Part shown: one piece after another, positions 17,031-27,235 of the stretch | Numbering within the stretch: position 1 is the first letter of the stretch | How the letters are laid out: every line of letters begins with the position of its first letter | Source of the DNA: Corynebacterium simulans | Lineage (GTDB): Bacteria; Actinomycetota; Actinomycetes; Mycobacteriales; Mycobacteriaceae | Direction of reading: 5' to 3' | Length of the DNA: 64,000 bases | Assembly: GCF_001586215.1 (NCBI RefSeq) | Contig: NZ_CP014634.1 | Span: 2,046,001-2,110,000, forward strand | The notes under the pieces: generated by a model | What the model was told of the DNA's origin: nothing | Database searches by the model: none | Seen by the model: only the letters and a program-made list of their open reading frames with translations | Made by a program: the position numbers and the translations under genes

Positions 17031-17789
17031 GTGACTACTTCAAGCCGCCGCCGACCTGCCTATTTGGTGATCGCGGATTCGCTGCGCTGCAAGATCGAAA
17101 CCCAGCAACTCAAGCCAGGCGAGCGTTTCCCCACTGAACGCGAATTGGTCCAGGAATACAACGTTGCCCGCATGACCGTGCGCCACGCGTTGGACATCTT
17201 GCAGATCGAGGGCTTAATTGATCGCAAACGCGGCCGTACCGGTGGCACTTTTGTACGCGCTATCCCGCCCACGCTTAGCCTGACTAGTCATGAAGGCATT
17301 CTGCTGCAGCTGCGGGATCGTGGATTCCTAACGCGCGTTGAAGTAGTAGCGCTGCACAAGACAGAAGTGCTCTCCCATATGGCCGCGACCCTCGGGGTAG
17401 AGGAGGGCACGCTCGTGTGGGAACTCAAGGGCGTGCACTACGTGGATGACGCCCCGATCAGCGTCTCGAAGTACACCATCCCCGTGCAGCTGGTTCCAGA
17501 CCTTGATGAGCGCGATCTCCACCAGCCTTTGCTGGAGACCTTAGAAAACTGTGGTCTAAAAATGGCGCACAAGCGCGATCGCATCGTAGCCGCTACCGCC
17601 CGAGCAGAGGAGCAAAAACTGCTCGGCGTGGGCCGTTCGCACCCATTGCTGCGCTTTAGCCGCGTCATCAAGCAGTCCGATGGCACCGTTATGGCGATAA
17701 ACGAGGAAACTTTGCGCTCCGATATCGCCAACGTGGAGGTCATCGTCGGCGAGGACCCATCACCCGGACAGGTACCTCACCTCGACTAA
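17031..17789 (+). CDS. GntR-family regulator, HutC subfamily
   Basis: 252 aa from GTG. N-terminal winged helix: LRCKIETQQLKPGERFPTERELVQEYNVARMTVRHALDIL, then RKRGRTGGTFV. The C-terminal 160 residues look like the UTRA ligand domain (LLRFSRVIKQSDGTVMAINEE). TAGACT about 12 nt upstream could be the -10 of a leaderless transcript. It follows the importer operon, which suggests, without proof, that the operon is a target. Confidence 0.85.
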   Translation: MTTSSRRRPAYLVIADSLRCKIETQQLKPGERFPTERELVQEYNVARMTVRHALDILQIEGLIDRKRGRTGGTFVRAIPPTLSLTSHEGILLQLRDRGFLTRVEVVALHKTEVLSHMAATLGVEEGTLVWELKGVHYVDDAPISVSKYTIPVQLVPDLDERDLHQPLLETLENCGLKMAHKRDRIVAATARAEEQKLLGVGRSHPLLRFSRVIKQSDGTVMAINEETLRSDIANVEVIVGEDPSPGQVPHLD

Positions 17790-17801
17790 TTAGCGTGCCT
17801 T

Positions 17802-20357
<2,556 letters not shown>

Positions 20358-20464
20358 AGGCTAATTACTCCTCCTTGTAGCAATTGAGTTTCTGCATCCA
20401 CCCTAGTCGTGCCCGTAGGGTGGGAAAGGCCAGTTAGCAATGAATTTGTATAAAAGGAGTCCAC

Positions 20465-21088
20465 ATGGCTGAGTCTGTGAAGTTTTGGTTCGATTGCAGC
20501 TGCCCGTTTGCTTGGGCCACCTCCCGTTGGATCAAGGAAGTAGAAAAGGTCCGCGATATCGAGGTCACCTTCGTGCCGATGTCGCTTTCCGTGCTTAACG
20601 ACGGCCGCGATTTGGACCCGGATTACATGGAAATGATGAAGGCAAACTGGGGCCCGGCCCGCGTCGCCACGAAGATCGCCGTCGCGGCCCCTGAAAAGGT
20701 CGATGCCTATTACACCGCGATGGGCAATCTCATCCACGGCCAGGAACAGGGCGGTAAGAAAGGCTTCGGCGCTTATGATGAAATCATTGCGCAGGCGCTG
20801 GAAGAGGCTGGCTTGCCGCCAGATTACGCCGAGGTGGCAAACACAGAGGATGTTGACGATAAGCTGCGCGAGTTCCACAATGCCGCCATCAACGAGGTCG
20901 GCGATGAAGTAGGAACCCCAGTGGTCAAGCTCGGCGATACCGCATTCTTCGGCCCGGTAATCACCCGCGTGCCAGAAGGTGAGGAAGCCGGCGAAATCTT
21001 CGATGCTTCCGTCCGTCTCGCGCAGTACCCATATTTCTTCGAACTAAAGCGCACCCGCACCGAAATGCCGCAGGTGAGTCAGAAGTAA
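20465..21088 (+). CDS. Thioredoxin-fold protein related to mycothiol-dependent nitroreductase Rv2466c
   Basis: 207 aa. The sequence closely follows what I recall of Rv2466c: VKFWFD at the start, TSRWIKEVEKVRDIEV, YTAMGNLIHGQ, VGTPVVKLGDTAFFGPV and FFELKRTRTE at the end. Rv2466c reduces disulfides/nitro compounds with mycothiol through CPWC; here the site is C13-P-F-A16, so the resolving cysteine is replaced by Ala, with an additional Cys at position 11. The protein may use a monothiol mechanism with mycothiol. AAAAGGAG precedes the start. Confidence 0.85.
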   Translation: MAESVKFWFDCSCPFAWATSRWIKEVEKVRDIEVTFVPMSLSVLNDGRDLDPDYMEMMKANWGPARVATKIAVAAPEKVDAYYTAMGNLIHGQEQGGKKGFGAYDEIIAQALEEAGLPPDYAEVANTEDVDDKLREFHNAAINEVGDEVGTPVVKLGDTAFFGPVITRVPEGEEAGEIFDASVRLAQYPYFFELKRTRTEMPQVSQK

Positions 21089-21108
21089 CTTGGGCTAGCA
21101 CCCCGAAC

Positions 21109-21810
21109 TTAATGCTTGACGCGGGTGTTTGCCCATGCCGCGAAAGCAAATACTGCTGAAAATGCCGTGACGAACGGGATGAAAAAGCTCAGCAGGGCAA
21201 AGCCCCCGGCACCCACCATGAGGTTCCGGGGCTTTGGGCTGTCTGTGCTCATTCCCGTGACCAGTGCCAGAGCGGCCATGACAAAGGGGGCGATGCGCGA
21301 GACGACGATCATGGCAGCGCGCGCAGTCTCCGGCGAGACGCTGAGCGAATCGAGGCGCTCCTGGAACAAGAAGGTCCAAAGGACCTCGACCAAGACCAAG
21401 ACGGTAAAGGCCAAGCCGATGACGAAGTAACGCTTGCCGGTGCGGGAAGGCTCGTTGAGGTGCAGATTCGTGGTGGAGAGGAACAACAGCACCAGCAACG
21501 TGGCTATGGGCGCCACCATGCCTGCGATGTTGATGATGGGCAGCGTCATCTGCGCGGAGTATTCCTCCCACGCTGAGTGCGCCCAGGTAGCCCACGACGC
21601 CGCGCCAATCAGTGCAGTAATTCCCACCCGGAGGTCACGGTGCGCGGGGAAGCAGTAGAACGCTCCGAGCACGATGTGGGTGAGGGTAATCAACATAGTG
21701 CCCACGAGCGGCCCCACAAAGGGCGGAAAAATGAGCGGAAAAATCGCTAGCAAGAACACGCTGGCGATGAAGATGCCAATTACTAGTCGGGTGTCGAAGC
21801 GGTCATTCAT
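21109..21810 (-). CDS. Multi-pass membrane protein of unknown function
   Basis: 233 aa from the ATG at 21810, chosen because AAAGGTGG lies just upstream; two earlier in-frame ATGs exist. About seven hydrophobic segments are visible (for example VIGIFIASVFLLAIFPLIF, TMLITLTHIVLGAFYCF, MVAPIATLLVLLFL, FVIGLAFTVLVLVEVLW, FALLSFFIPFVTAFSAVFAF). No transporter signature recognised. Divergent from rpiB. Confidence 0.7.
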   Translation of the reverse strand: MNDRFDTRLVIGIFIASVFLLAIFPLIFPPFVGPLVGTMLITLTHIVLGAFYCFPAHRDLRVGITALIGAASWATWAHSAWEEYSAQMTLPIINIAGMVAPIATLLVLLFLSTTNLHLNEPSRTGKRYFVIGLAFTVLVLVEVLWTFLFQERLDSLSVSPETARAAMIVVSRIAPFVMAALALVTGMSTDSPKPRNLMVGAGGFALLSFFIPFVTAFSAVFAFAAWANTRVKH

Positions 21811-21916
21811 GGGGGCGCCGCCACCTTTCATCAGAGGTATCCCTGGAGGCATGCATTAACGGGGGTTGATTATTGCTAGAACGTCGATCATAGCAACAGG
21901 GCTGCTCGCGAGACTG

Positions 21917-21922
21917 TAGTAT
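21917..21922 (+). promoter_or_regulatory. -10 of a leaderless rpiB promoter
   Basis: TAGTAT ends 7 nt before the rpiB ATG, and no ribosome-binding site is present between them, so the transcript probably begins at the start codon. Confidence 0.4.
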
Positions 21923-21929
21923 CTGGGGC

Positions 21930-22403
21930 ATGCGCGTTTATTTAGGAGCAGACCACGCAGGGTTCGAGATGAAGAACGTCATCGTTGAACACCTGAAGAA
22001 GCAGGGCCACGACGTCATCGATTGTGGCGCACACGTTTACGACGCTGAGGATGATTACCCAGCTTTTTGCATTGAGGCGGCACTGCGTACCGTCAACGAT
22101 CCCGGTTCCTTGGGCATCGTGCTCGGTGGTTCCGGCAACGGTGAGCAGATTGCAGCCAACAAGGTAAAGGGCGCACGATGCGCACTGGCTTGGTCCCCAG
22201 AAACCGCCCGCTTGGCTCGCGAGCACAACAACGCTCAGCTGATCGGCATCGGCGGCCGCATGCACTCTGAAGAAGAAGCACTGGCCATCGTGGATGCTTT
22301 CCTCGAGCAGGAGTGGTCCGCGGCGGATCGCCACCAGCGCCGCATCGACATCCTGGCTGAGTACGAGCGCACTGAGATTCCCCCGGAACTGCCTGAGGCT
22401 TAG
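21930..22403 (+). CDS. rpiB: Ribose-5-phosphate isomerase B
   Basis: 157 aa. MRVYLGADHAGFEMK is the phosphate-binding N terminus and GGSGNGEQIAANKVKG is the actinobacterial version of the active-site loop, in which a Glu replaces the catalytic Cys of E. coli RpiB. Interconverts ribose-5-phosphate and ribulose-5-phosphate in the pentose phosphate pathway. No Shine-Dalgarno sequence. Confidence 0.95.
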   Translation: MRVYLGADHAGFEMKNVIVEHLKKQGHDVIDCGAHVYDAEDDYPAFCIEAALRTVNDPGSLGIVLGGSGNGEQIAANKVKGARCALAWSPETARLAREHNNAQLIGIGGRMHSEEEALAIVDAFLEQEWSAADRHQRRIDILAEYERTEIPPELPEA

Positions 22404-22452
22404 TTCCTTCAAGGTGCCTTCTAGGAGCCTTAAAGTACCAAAACTGCTAAAC

Positions 22453-22518
22453 GCGCCTTCACTTTTCTTCGCCCGCTCACTGGATGTGGGGGGACAAGGG
22501 GAGATGAAGGCGCTTTTT
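22453..22518 (+). terminator. rpiB terminator candidate
   Basis: GCGCCTTCA (22453-22461) pairs with TGAAGGCGC (22505-22513) followed by TTTTT. The loop of 43 nt is long but the stem and T-run are typical. Confidence 0.55.
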
Positions 22519-22524
22519 AGATGC

Positions 22525-22571
22525 CTAGCTAAGCTGACTCGCGCTGTCTAGTTTTCGCGCTGCTTAGCTAG
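22525..22571. terminator. Bidirectional hairpin overlapping the end of the aldo/keto reductase gene
   Basis: CTAGCTAAGC (22525-22534) and GCTTAGCTAG (22562-22571) are perfect inverted repeats with CGCG pairs inside; the TTA stop codon of the minus-strand gene lies within the right arm. Loop contains GTTTT. Confidence 0.55.
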
Positions 22572-23397
22572 CGTTGAACTCGTTCGGGTGCGGGCCGCCG
22601 CGGCCTTCCTCGCCAAGATCCAGATCCGTGATGGCAGCCATCTCATCCTCGGTTAGCTCAAAGCCAAAGACGTCGAAGTTTTCCGCAATGCGCTCTGGGT
22701 TCGCGGACTTCGGGAACAAGATGACGTCATTTTGCAGGTGCCAGCGGATGATGACCTGCGCAGGGGAGACCCCATATTTCTTGGCAGGCTCGGTAATCTC
22801 ATCAATCTCGAAAAGGTCCGTCTGGCCCTGGCCGAGTGGGCCCCACGCCTCAATCTTGACGCCGTGTGCACGGAAAGCGTCCAATTCGCGCCAACGCTGT
22901 AGGTACGGGTGCAGCTCAACCTGGTTGACCACCGGGGTAACAGAGGTGTGGGTTTCCAGCTGCTCTAAGTGCTCGAGCTCGAAGTTGGAAACGCCGATGG
23001 ATTTGGCCTTGCCGGCCTTTTGCAGCTCAATCATCTGCTTCCATGCCTCGACGTAGTTGCCGTTTTCTGGGCATGGCCAGTGGATGAGATAAAGATCGAC
23101 GTAGTCGAGGCCTAGCTTCTGCAAAGACTCATCGAGGGCCTCTGCGGCGTTGGTCTGGCTATCGTTCCACAGCTTGGTGGTAATAAATAGCTCCTCGCGC
23201 GGAATATCGGAGTTAGCGATGGCGCGGCCTACGCCCTCCTCGTTGCCATAAACGGCAGCGGTATCGATGTGGCGATAGCCCACGCGCAGGGCTTCAGCGA
23301 CGAGCTCTTCGGTCTTTTCTGGATCGACCTTGAAGACGCCGAAGCCAAGCTGTGGGATTTCGTTACCGTCGTGGAGTTTCATCATTGGTACAGACAT
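22564..23397 (-). CDS. Aldo/keto reductase
   Basis: 277 aa, close to 2,5-diketo-D-gluconate reductase-type AKRs. Catalytic tetrad visible: Asp and Tyr in DTAAVYGNE, Lys in ITTKLWND, His in YLIHWPCP. NADPH-binding C-terminal region FPKSANPERIAENFDVF. Cytosolic carbonyl reductase of unknown natural substrate. Confidence 0.9.
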   Translation of the reverse strand: MSVPMMKLHDGNEIPQLGFGVFKVDPEKTEELVAEALRVGYRHIDTAAVYGNEEGVGRAIANSDIPREELFITTKLWNDSQTNAAEALDESLQKLGLDYVDLYLIHWPCPENGNYVEAWKQMIELQKAGKAKSIGVSNFELEHLEQLETHTSVTPVVNQVELHPYLQRWRELDAFRAHGVKIEAWGPLGQGQTDLFEIDEITEPAKKYGVSPAQVIIRWHLQNDVILFPKSANPERIAENFDVFGFELTEDEMAAITDLDLGEEGRGGPHPNEFNAS

Positions 23398-23531
23398 GGC
23401 TCCCAGACTACGTTGCGAGTGAACAACTTAGCAGAAGCCAAGCTCAGCGGAACAAAATAGCCACGAAAATTTACGTATTAATTATTGCTCGGGTGGGGCA
23501 GTTGCTGGGCGCCCAGTGTGGGGGGCGAGAA

Positions 23532-24317
23532 CTAGAAATCGAAATCGAAGTCAAAGAGACCGTCGTCGCCATCGCCGCCGTCGAAGAGGCCGTCGAAGAG
23601 TCCGCCGCCATCTTCGCCGTCACCGCCCGTGTCTCCGGCGATGTCACCACCGCCTAACTCGCCGCCGCCCCAGTCGCCGCTTTCAGCAGCTGCTGCCGAG
23701 TAGCCAATGCCGGACATGCCGCTGAACATGGCATTGAACATCATGGAGTAGCCCATCATCCATACGCCGGTGCTCAGTGCGTCGGCCCACCATGGGCGGG
23801 AGTACCAACCAGCCGGAACCGGGCGGCCTGCAACCACGCCGCCGGGGTAGTAGTTCGGCGTCTCGCTGGATGCATAAGGCGAAGCGGTAATCGTCTGGCC
23901 GTCTGCCTCAACTGTGCGCTTTTCAGTGACCTTGCCAGCCTGGCGCTGGCCCTCCAACGGTGGGAGCTCTGGACCTGCATCCATGCCCATGATTTCGCGC
24001 GCTGCGTTGACATAGTGCATGCCCTCTAGCGCGGATTCGCGCGCCAGATTCGCCTGCTTGACGGTGTTGGCGCGGGAAATCGCGGCATTGGCCGCGGTGA
24101 AACGCTCGGAAGCATCTGCCATGGCTTGTGTGGAAGCAGCGTCGGTGCCGGAAATCTGCATGACCTGACCACCCAGGCGCTCAGTCCAGCGGCGGGCATC
24201 TGCCAATGCGTCCTCGAAGCGCTGCGCTTCAAGCTCTTCGCGCCTTTTCTTCTGTCCGCGCGAAGCAAAGTAGGCGGCGCCGCCGCCGACGGCAATAAGC
24301 AGGATAATTGGTGTCAA
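23532..24317 (-). CDS. Membrane-anchored protein with glycine/aspartate-rich tail
   Basis: 261 aa from a TTG start preceded by GGAAGTGAG. One N-terminal TM (PIILLIAVGGGAAYFA) followed by KKRREE and a predicted helical region to about residue 115, a Tyr/Pro-rich middle, and a low-complexity Gly/Asp/Phe tail ending FDFDFDF. Similar corynebacterial proteins are sometimes labelled DUF1542; I could not confirm this. Function unknown. Confidence 0.7.
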   Translation of the reverse strand: MTPIILLIAVGGGAAYFASRGQKKRREELEAQRFEDALADARRWTERLGGQVMQISGTDAASTQAMADASERFTAANAAISRANTVKQANLARESALEGMHYVNAAREIMGMDAGPELPPLEGQRQAGKVTEKRTVEADGQTITASPYASSETPNYYPGGVVAGRPVPAGWYSRPWWADALSTGVWMMGYSMMFNAMFSGMSGIGYSAAAAESGDWGGGELGGGDIAGDTGGDGEDGGGLFDGLFDGGDGDDGLFDFDFDF

Positions 24318-24467
24318 GAAAACTCACTTCCAAATCTTGATGGGCAACACACGTTGAACGCCTTCCAAGCCTAGTTAGTTCCCCACGTTGACGGGCCCGG
24401 TTTTATTTTCTGCCGGCAAGTGCGCTAAAGTGGTTCGCACGTCAAACATCGCTGGATGTTGGACTGT

Positions 24468-24542
24468 GGGAATGTCGTATAGTGGCTAATACCTCAGCCT
24501 TCCAAGCTGAAGACGCGGGTTCGATTCCCGTCATTCCCTCCA
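24468..24542 (+). tRNA. tRNA-Gly (anticodon UCC)
   Basis: 75 nt with encoded CCA. Acceptor GGGAATG pairs fully with CATTCCC; anticodon arm CAGCC-TTCCAAG-CTG with TCC; T-arm GCGGG-TTCGATT-CCCGT. Host genes lie to the left and phage genes start immediately to the right, so its 3' end is the likely attachment site. A possible -10 TAAAGT is at 24426-24431. Confidence 0.95.
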
Positions 24543-24550
24543 CGCAAAAT

Positions 24551-24584
24551 AGCCCCACCACCTGCACAAACAGAGGGTGGGGCT
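24551..24584 (+). terminator. Hairpin after tRNA-Gly
   Basis: AGCCCCACC (24551-24559) pairs with GGTGGGGCT (24576-24584), 9 nt after the tRNA CCA. Probably terminates the tRNA transcript. Confidence 0.6.
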
Positions 24585-24739
24585 TCACTTGTACCGGCCT
24601 GTACCGGGACCCGTGGTAGCTAGGAGGGTAGCTGGACGCAGTGGGCACCAAAATGAAAGCCCCCGTCGATGACAACCCGTGCGCAAGAATAGCCCGGCCC
24701 CTGGACCTACTCTCCCCGCCAGTAATCGGGCAACAAAAA

Positions 24740-24765
24740 GACCCCCACCCGCGTGGGTGAGGGTC
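24740..24765 (-). terminator. Terminator of the 24789-25070 gene
   Basis: GACCCCCACCC and GGGTGAGGGTC form a stem; read on the minus strand it is followed by TTTTTG. No gene is visible at 24543-24788 apart from this hairpin, the tRNA terminator and a tandem GTACCGG pair near 24592-24605. Confidence 0.7.
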
Positions 24766-24788
24766 AAAATTCAAAGGCTTTCACAAGC

Positions 24789-25070
24789 CTAGTCAGCATC
24801 CGGATAGGTGCTGATTTTCCACTCGGGGTAGGTCATCATCGGCGGGGGTGGCAGGGTGATGTCTTTTTCCACTGCCCAGAACTGAAGTTTCCGCCAGTAC
24901 GCCGCCACGTAGAGCTGGTACTCGTGATGGATGCGGTCTTTGGCGCGCAGCTCCCCCACCTCATCATCCAGACGCTGAATCGTCTCCTCCAGCCGGTCCA
25001 AACGCCGCGCATCCGACGCCTCATCGGCGGCGATTGCCTCCTGCTTGTGACGCTCCAAGGCGCGGGACAT
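24789..25070 (-). CDS. Small phage protein, hypothetical
   Basis: 93 aa, highly charged, with a heptad-like middle (RLDRLEETIQRLDDEVGELRAKD) suggesting a coiled coil and a proline stretch PPPP near the C terminus. No recognised domain. It has its own terminator. First gene inside the prophage. Confidence 0.6.
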   Translation of the reverse strand: MSRALERHKQEAIAADEASDARRLDRLEETIQRLDDEVGELRAKDRIHHEYQLYVAAYWRKLQFWAVEKDITLPPPPMMTYPEWKISTYPDAD

Positions 25071-25101
25071 AGTACCGAAAATACCGCCGTAGTCGGCGGC
25101 G

Positions 25102-25242
25102 ATGACGTTGGATCAATACGCGGAATTGTGGGATGACGGGTTGGATGAGATTGCCAGCGTTTTGGATGGAAGTTTTTCGGATGCAGTCAAATTGCAGTCA
25201 CGCTTTTACTATCCTTTACCCCCGCGCTACCCCCGCTCTTGA
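25102..25242 (+). CDS. Possible 46-aa phage ORF
   Basis: Begins MTLDQYAELWDDGLDEIA and ends in a Pro-rich stretch. Residue usage looks coding-like, but no RBS is evident; it may be the N-terminal remnant of a larger gene. It lies upstream of a good promoter. Confidence 0.3.
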   Translation: MTLDQYAELWDDGLDEIASVLDGSFSDAVKLQSRFYYPLPPRYPRS

Positions 25243-25267
25243 CCATGACCGCGCCATGACCGATAAT
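25239..25267 (+). promoter_or_regulatory. Phage promoter with direct repeats
   Basis: TTGACC (25239-25244), 17 nt, GATAAT (25262-25267). CCATGACCG is repeated at 25244-25252 and 25254-25262 within the spacer, which could be a regulator site. Confidence 0.55.
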
Positions 25268-25322
25268 GAGTATATCAGGCAAGGGAAACAGTCCCAGCCA
25301 CAACCGGAAAGAGAGTCCGAAA

Positions 25323-25658
25323 ATGAACAGCCAGCCACTTACCCCAGAAGAAGCCCACAAGCGCATGCGCGAGGAAAACCTCCGCGAAGCCGAGGAAAAC
25401 GCCCGCCTCTATGAGGAAAAGAACACCCAGCAGGTAAAAGACGCCCTCCAAGAACTCGGCACCGCCACCTGGGACCAGGTACAGCAATGGGGACCAGCCC
25501 ACAACATCCGCCCACTCACCCGCGAAGTGGCTGGCGAAGTCCTCAAGAAGCTCATCGAAAATGGTGAAGTAATCCAGGCCACCGACCCAGAGACCGGCGA
25601 GCCAGCATTCGGCAAGGGCCGCCGCGGCGCCAAGGCCAAGCTCTGGACCCTCGCCTAA
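25323..25658 (+). CDS. Phage hypothetical protein
   Basis: 111 aa starting MNSQPLTPEEAHKRMREENL at 25323 after AAAGAGAGT. The N-terminal 40 residues are charged helix; the rest (DALQELGTATWDQVQQWG, REVAGEVLKKLIENGEV) resembles a small winged-helix fold. A short hairpin follows the stop. Possibly DNA-binding; unproven. Confidence 0.6.
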   Translation: MNSQPLTPEEAHKRMREENLREAEENARLYEEKNTQQVKDALQELGTATWDQVQQWGPAHNIRPLTREVAGEVLKKLIENGEVIQATDPETGEPAFGKGRRGAKAKLWTLA

Positions 25659-25663
25659 CCACC

Positions 25664-25682
25664 AGCCCCACGGTGTGGGGCT
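25664..25682 (+). terminator. Short hairpin between two phage genes
   Basis: AGCCCCAC-GGT-GTGGGGCT directly after the preceding stop codon; no T-run, so a weak terminator or a processing stem-loop. Confidence 0.4.
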
Positions 25683-25713
25683 ACCCACCACTTCCACAGA
25701 AAAGAGACTGAAA

Positions 25714-26154
25714 ATGAACCCCACCGCCACTTTCGCCAAGCTAGTAGCCACCAACCCACAGAAGAACGCACACGACTTCGAGAACACCCTGGGCAAGCAT
25801 CTGGGCCTTGACGGTAGCCAGATGACGCGCATCCGCAATGAAGTCCAAGAGCTAATTCTTAGCACCACCGCGAAGTACATGCAGGCCATGGATGAAGCGC
25901 AAAAAGAAATGGGCCTATTGCCGCCAGATACGGAGCCTGAAACACAGGAAGAATTTATGGCAGAATGCCGTGAGCTAGCGGCTAGCTTCACTCCGCGAGC
26001 GCTTCAGGATTTTGATTTCAACGCTTTCGATTTCGACTGGGCCTTGGGTGATTCCGCAGCCGCGGAACGCGGCGACAGCAAGCACTTTGAAACCAAGCAG
26101 GCTATTCACGCTGCTGTTGTGGAGCATCTTGTGAAGTGGGAGCCGGCCAACTAA
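25714..26154 (+). CDS. Phage hypothetical protein
   Basis: 146 aa from the ATG at 25714 (AAAAGAGACTGAAA upstream). Mostly helical, with acidic middle (PPDTEPETQEEFMAE) and aromatic C-terminal segment (FDFNAFDFDWALGD). No domain recognised. Same direction as its neighbours on both sides. Confidence 0.6.
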   Translation: MNPTATFAKLVATNPQKNAHDFENTLGKHLGLDGSQMTRIRNEVQELILSTTAKYMQAMDEAQKEMGLLPPDTEPETQEEFMAECRELAASFTPRALQDFDFNAFDFDWALGDSAAAERGDSKHFETKQAIHAAVVEHLVKWEPAN

Positions 26155-26162
26155 AAAATAAA

Positions 26163-26181
26163 GCCCCGCGCTGGGCGGGGC
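26163..26181 (-). terminator. Intrinsic terminator reading leftward
   Basis: GCCCCGC-GCTGG-GCGGGGC. On the minus strand the hairpin is followed by TTTATTTTTT, a strong U-tract; on the plus strand none follows. It would end a minus-strand transcript coming from the repeat pair at 26182-26258. Confidence 0.65.
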
Positions 26182-26258
26182 GTACCTCCACGTAAGCGGA
26201 GAAGGTGACTCCAAGTCAATGAAATACGAAGTACCTCCGCAGGTGCGGAGAAAGTCAC
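26182..26258. repeat. Two 28-nt hairpin repeats with CRISPR-repeat-like shape
   Basis: Copies at 26182-26209 and 26231-26258 agree at 21 of 28 positions: both start GTACCTCC, have a central 16-nt stem-loop (CTCC...GGAG) and end in an 8-nt tail AAGGTGAC or AAAGTCAC. Stem differences lie mainly in the loop. They are separated by 21 nt. The 4+16+8 layout is that of Cas6-processed class 1 CRISPR repeats, but two copies with a short spacer are not a normal array. Alternatives are a small structured RNA or regulator sites for the next gene. Confidence 0.55.
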
Positions 26259-26293
26259 GCCCCTAACTATATACGAGAAGAAAAGACGCCGCT

Positions 26294-26842
26294 ATGTTCA
26301 CTATCACTGCCAAGAATAACCGCGTTACTGCTACTGATTTCGAGGGCCTGCGCGCCGCACTACTTGATGAGCTTTTTAATTCCGGTCGTGAGGATTGCAG
26401 CCAGTGGGAGGATTGGGTTGAAGCGGTTTACCCCGCCGATACTTCCGAGGTGGATGGGGATTACACGCCGCCCGCTCCGCGTGAGCTTTCGCAGGAGAAT
26501 CTAGAAAGTTTCGCAGCCTGGGTCTTCGATACCCCAAGTGCTCGCCTCATCCAGGGCGAGCCACCAACCCCCGCCACACTGCAGGCTATCCACGAATTTA
26601 TCGGCTGGTCGCTGGATGATGCCGCCGAGTCACTGGATGTTTCGAAGCGTACCTATCAGCGGTGGCTATCCGGGCAGATGGTTGCCCCGCCGCGTGTTGA
26701 GGGTGAGATGCGCCGGGCCGCACACCAGGTTATCGACCGTGCTAAGCACCTGGCCGCCAGTGACAGCATTGCTTTCAATCTTGATGATGACCCCGCCGAA
26801 CGCCGCGCACACGCCCTGGCTGAGGTTCTCTACAGGAATTAA
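26294..26842 (+). CDS. Phage HTH-domain protein
   Basis: 182 aa. The region around residues 95-140 (IHEFIGWSLDDAAESLDVSKRTYQRWLSGQMVAPP) is a helix-turn-helix of the XRE/terminase-like type. N-terminal half acidic. It is followed by a bidirectional terminator and preceded by the hairpin repeats, which might be its binding sites. Probably a regulator. Confidence 0.65.
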   Translation: MFTITAKNNRVTATDFEGLRAALLDELFNSGREDCSQWEDWVEAVYPADTSEVDGDYTPPAPRELSQENLESFAAWVFDTPSARLIQGEPPTPATLQAIHEFIGWSLDDAAESLDVSKRTYQRWLSGQMVAPPRVEGEMRRAAHQVIDRAKHLAASDSIAFNLDDDPAERRAHALAEVLYRN

Positions 26843-26853
26843 AACGCAGAAAA

Positions 26854-26877
26854 GACCCCCACCTAATGGTGAGGGTC
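26854..26877. terminator. Bidirectional terminator between convergent phage genes
   Basis: GACCCCCACC-TAAT-GGTGAGGGTC followed by AATTTT on the plus strand and preceded by AAAA, giving a U-tract for both directions. Separates the plus-strand HTH gene from the minus-strand lysis cassette. Confidence 0.8.
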
Positions 26878-26881
26878 AATT

Positions 26882-27226
26882 TTAGATGTCGTGCGCGATT
26901 TCTTCCGGGGCGGGCACGGTCTCCCGCGAGTCTGGGTAGTGCAAATGCAGCTGCCGAATGTGGCTGACAGCTAGCCAGTACCGACTTTTGATGTAATCAA
27001 TACGCTCCCTTAGGGTTTCCACCTGGGATTCAAGCGAGCTAATCTTTTCATCCTGCTTATTTAGGTCGGCGCGCATCTCTTCCGTGAAAGCTTTCCAATC
27101 AGGCCCGGATTGCTCAATTTGCTTGGTCTCTTTTTGCGACCGCGCTGAGACTTTTTGCCCGTAGACCATACCCGCAGTGGTGATGAGAGCGACGAGAGCT
27201 GAGCTGAGAAGTGAAGCTAGAGACAC
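26882..27226 (-). CDS. Small membrane protein with coiled coil (lysis cassette)
   Basis: 114 aa: one N-terminal hydrophobic segment (LASLLSSALVALITTAGMVYG) followed by a coiled coil (DLNKQDEKISSLESQVETLRERIDYI). Last gene of the lysis cassette. The layout suits a holin partner or spanin-like protein, but no family is recognised. Confidence 0.6.
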   Translation of the reverse strand: MSLASLLSSALVALITTAGMVYGQKVSARSQKETKQIEQSGPDWKAFTEEMRADLNKQDEKISSLESQVETLRERIDYIKSRYWLAVSHIRQLHLHYPDSRETVPAPEEIAHDI

Positions 27227-27235
27227 GCGCTCACC

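Noticed and set aside
20422..20454. SigH-type promoter for the Rv2466c-like gene
   Set aside because: GGGAAA is present, but no GTT-type -10 at the right distance, so unsupported.
26182..26258. A standard CRISPR array
   Set aside because: Only two degenerate repeats, 21-nt spacer, no cas genes; kept instead as a CRISPR-repeat-like element.
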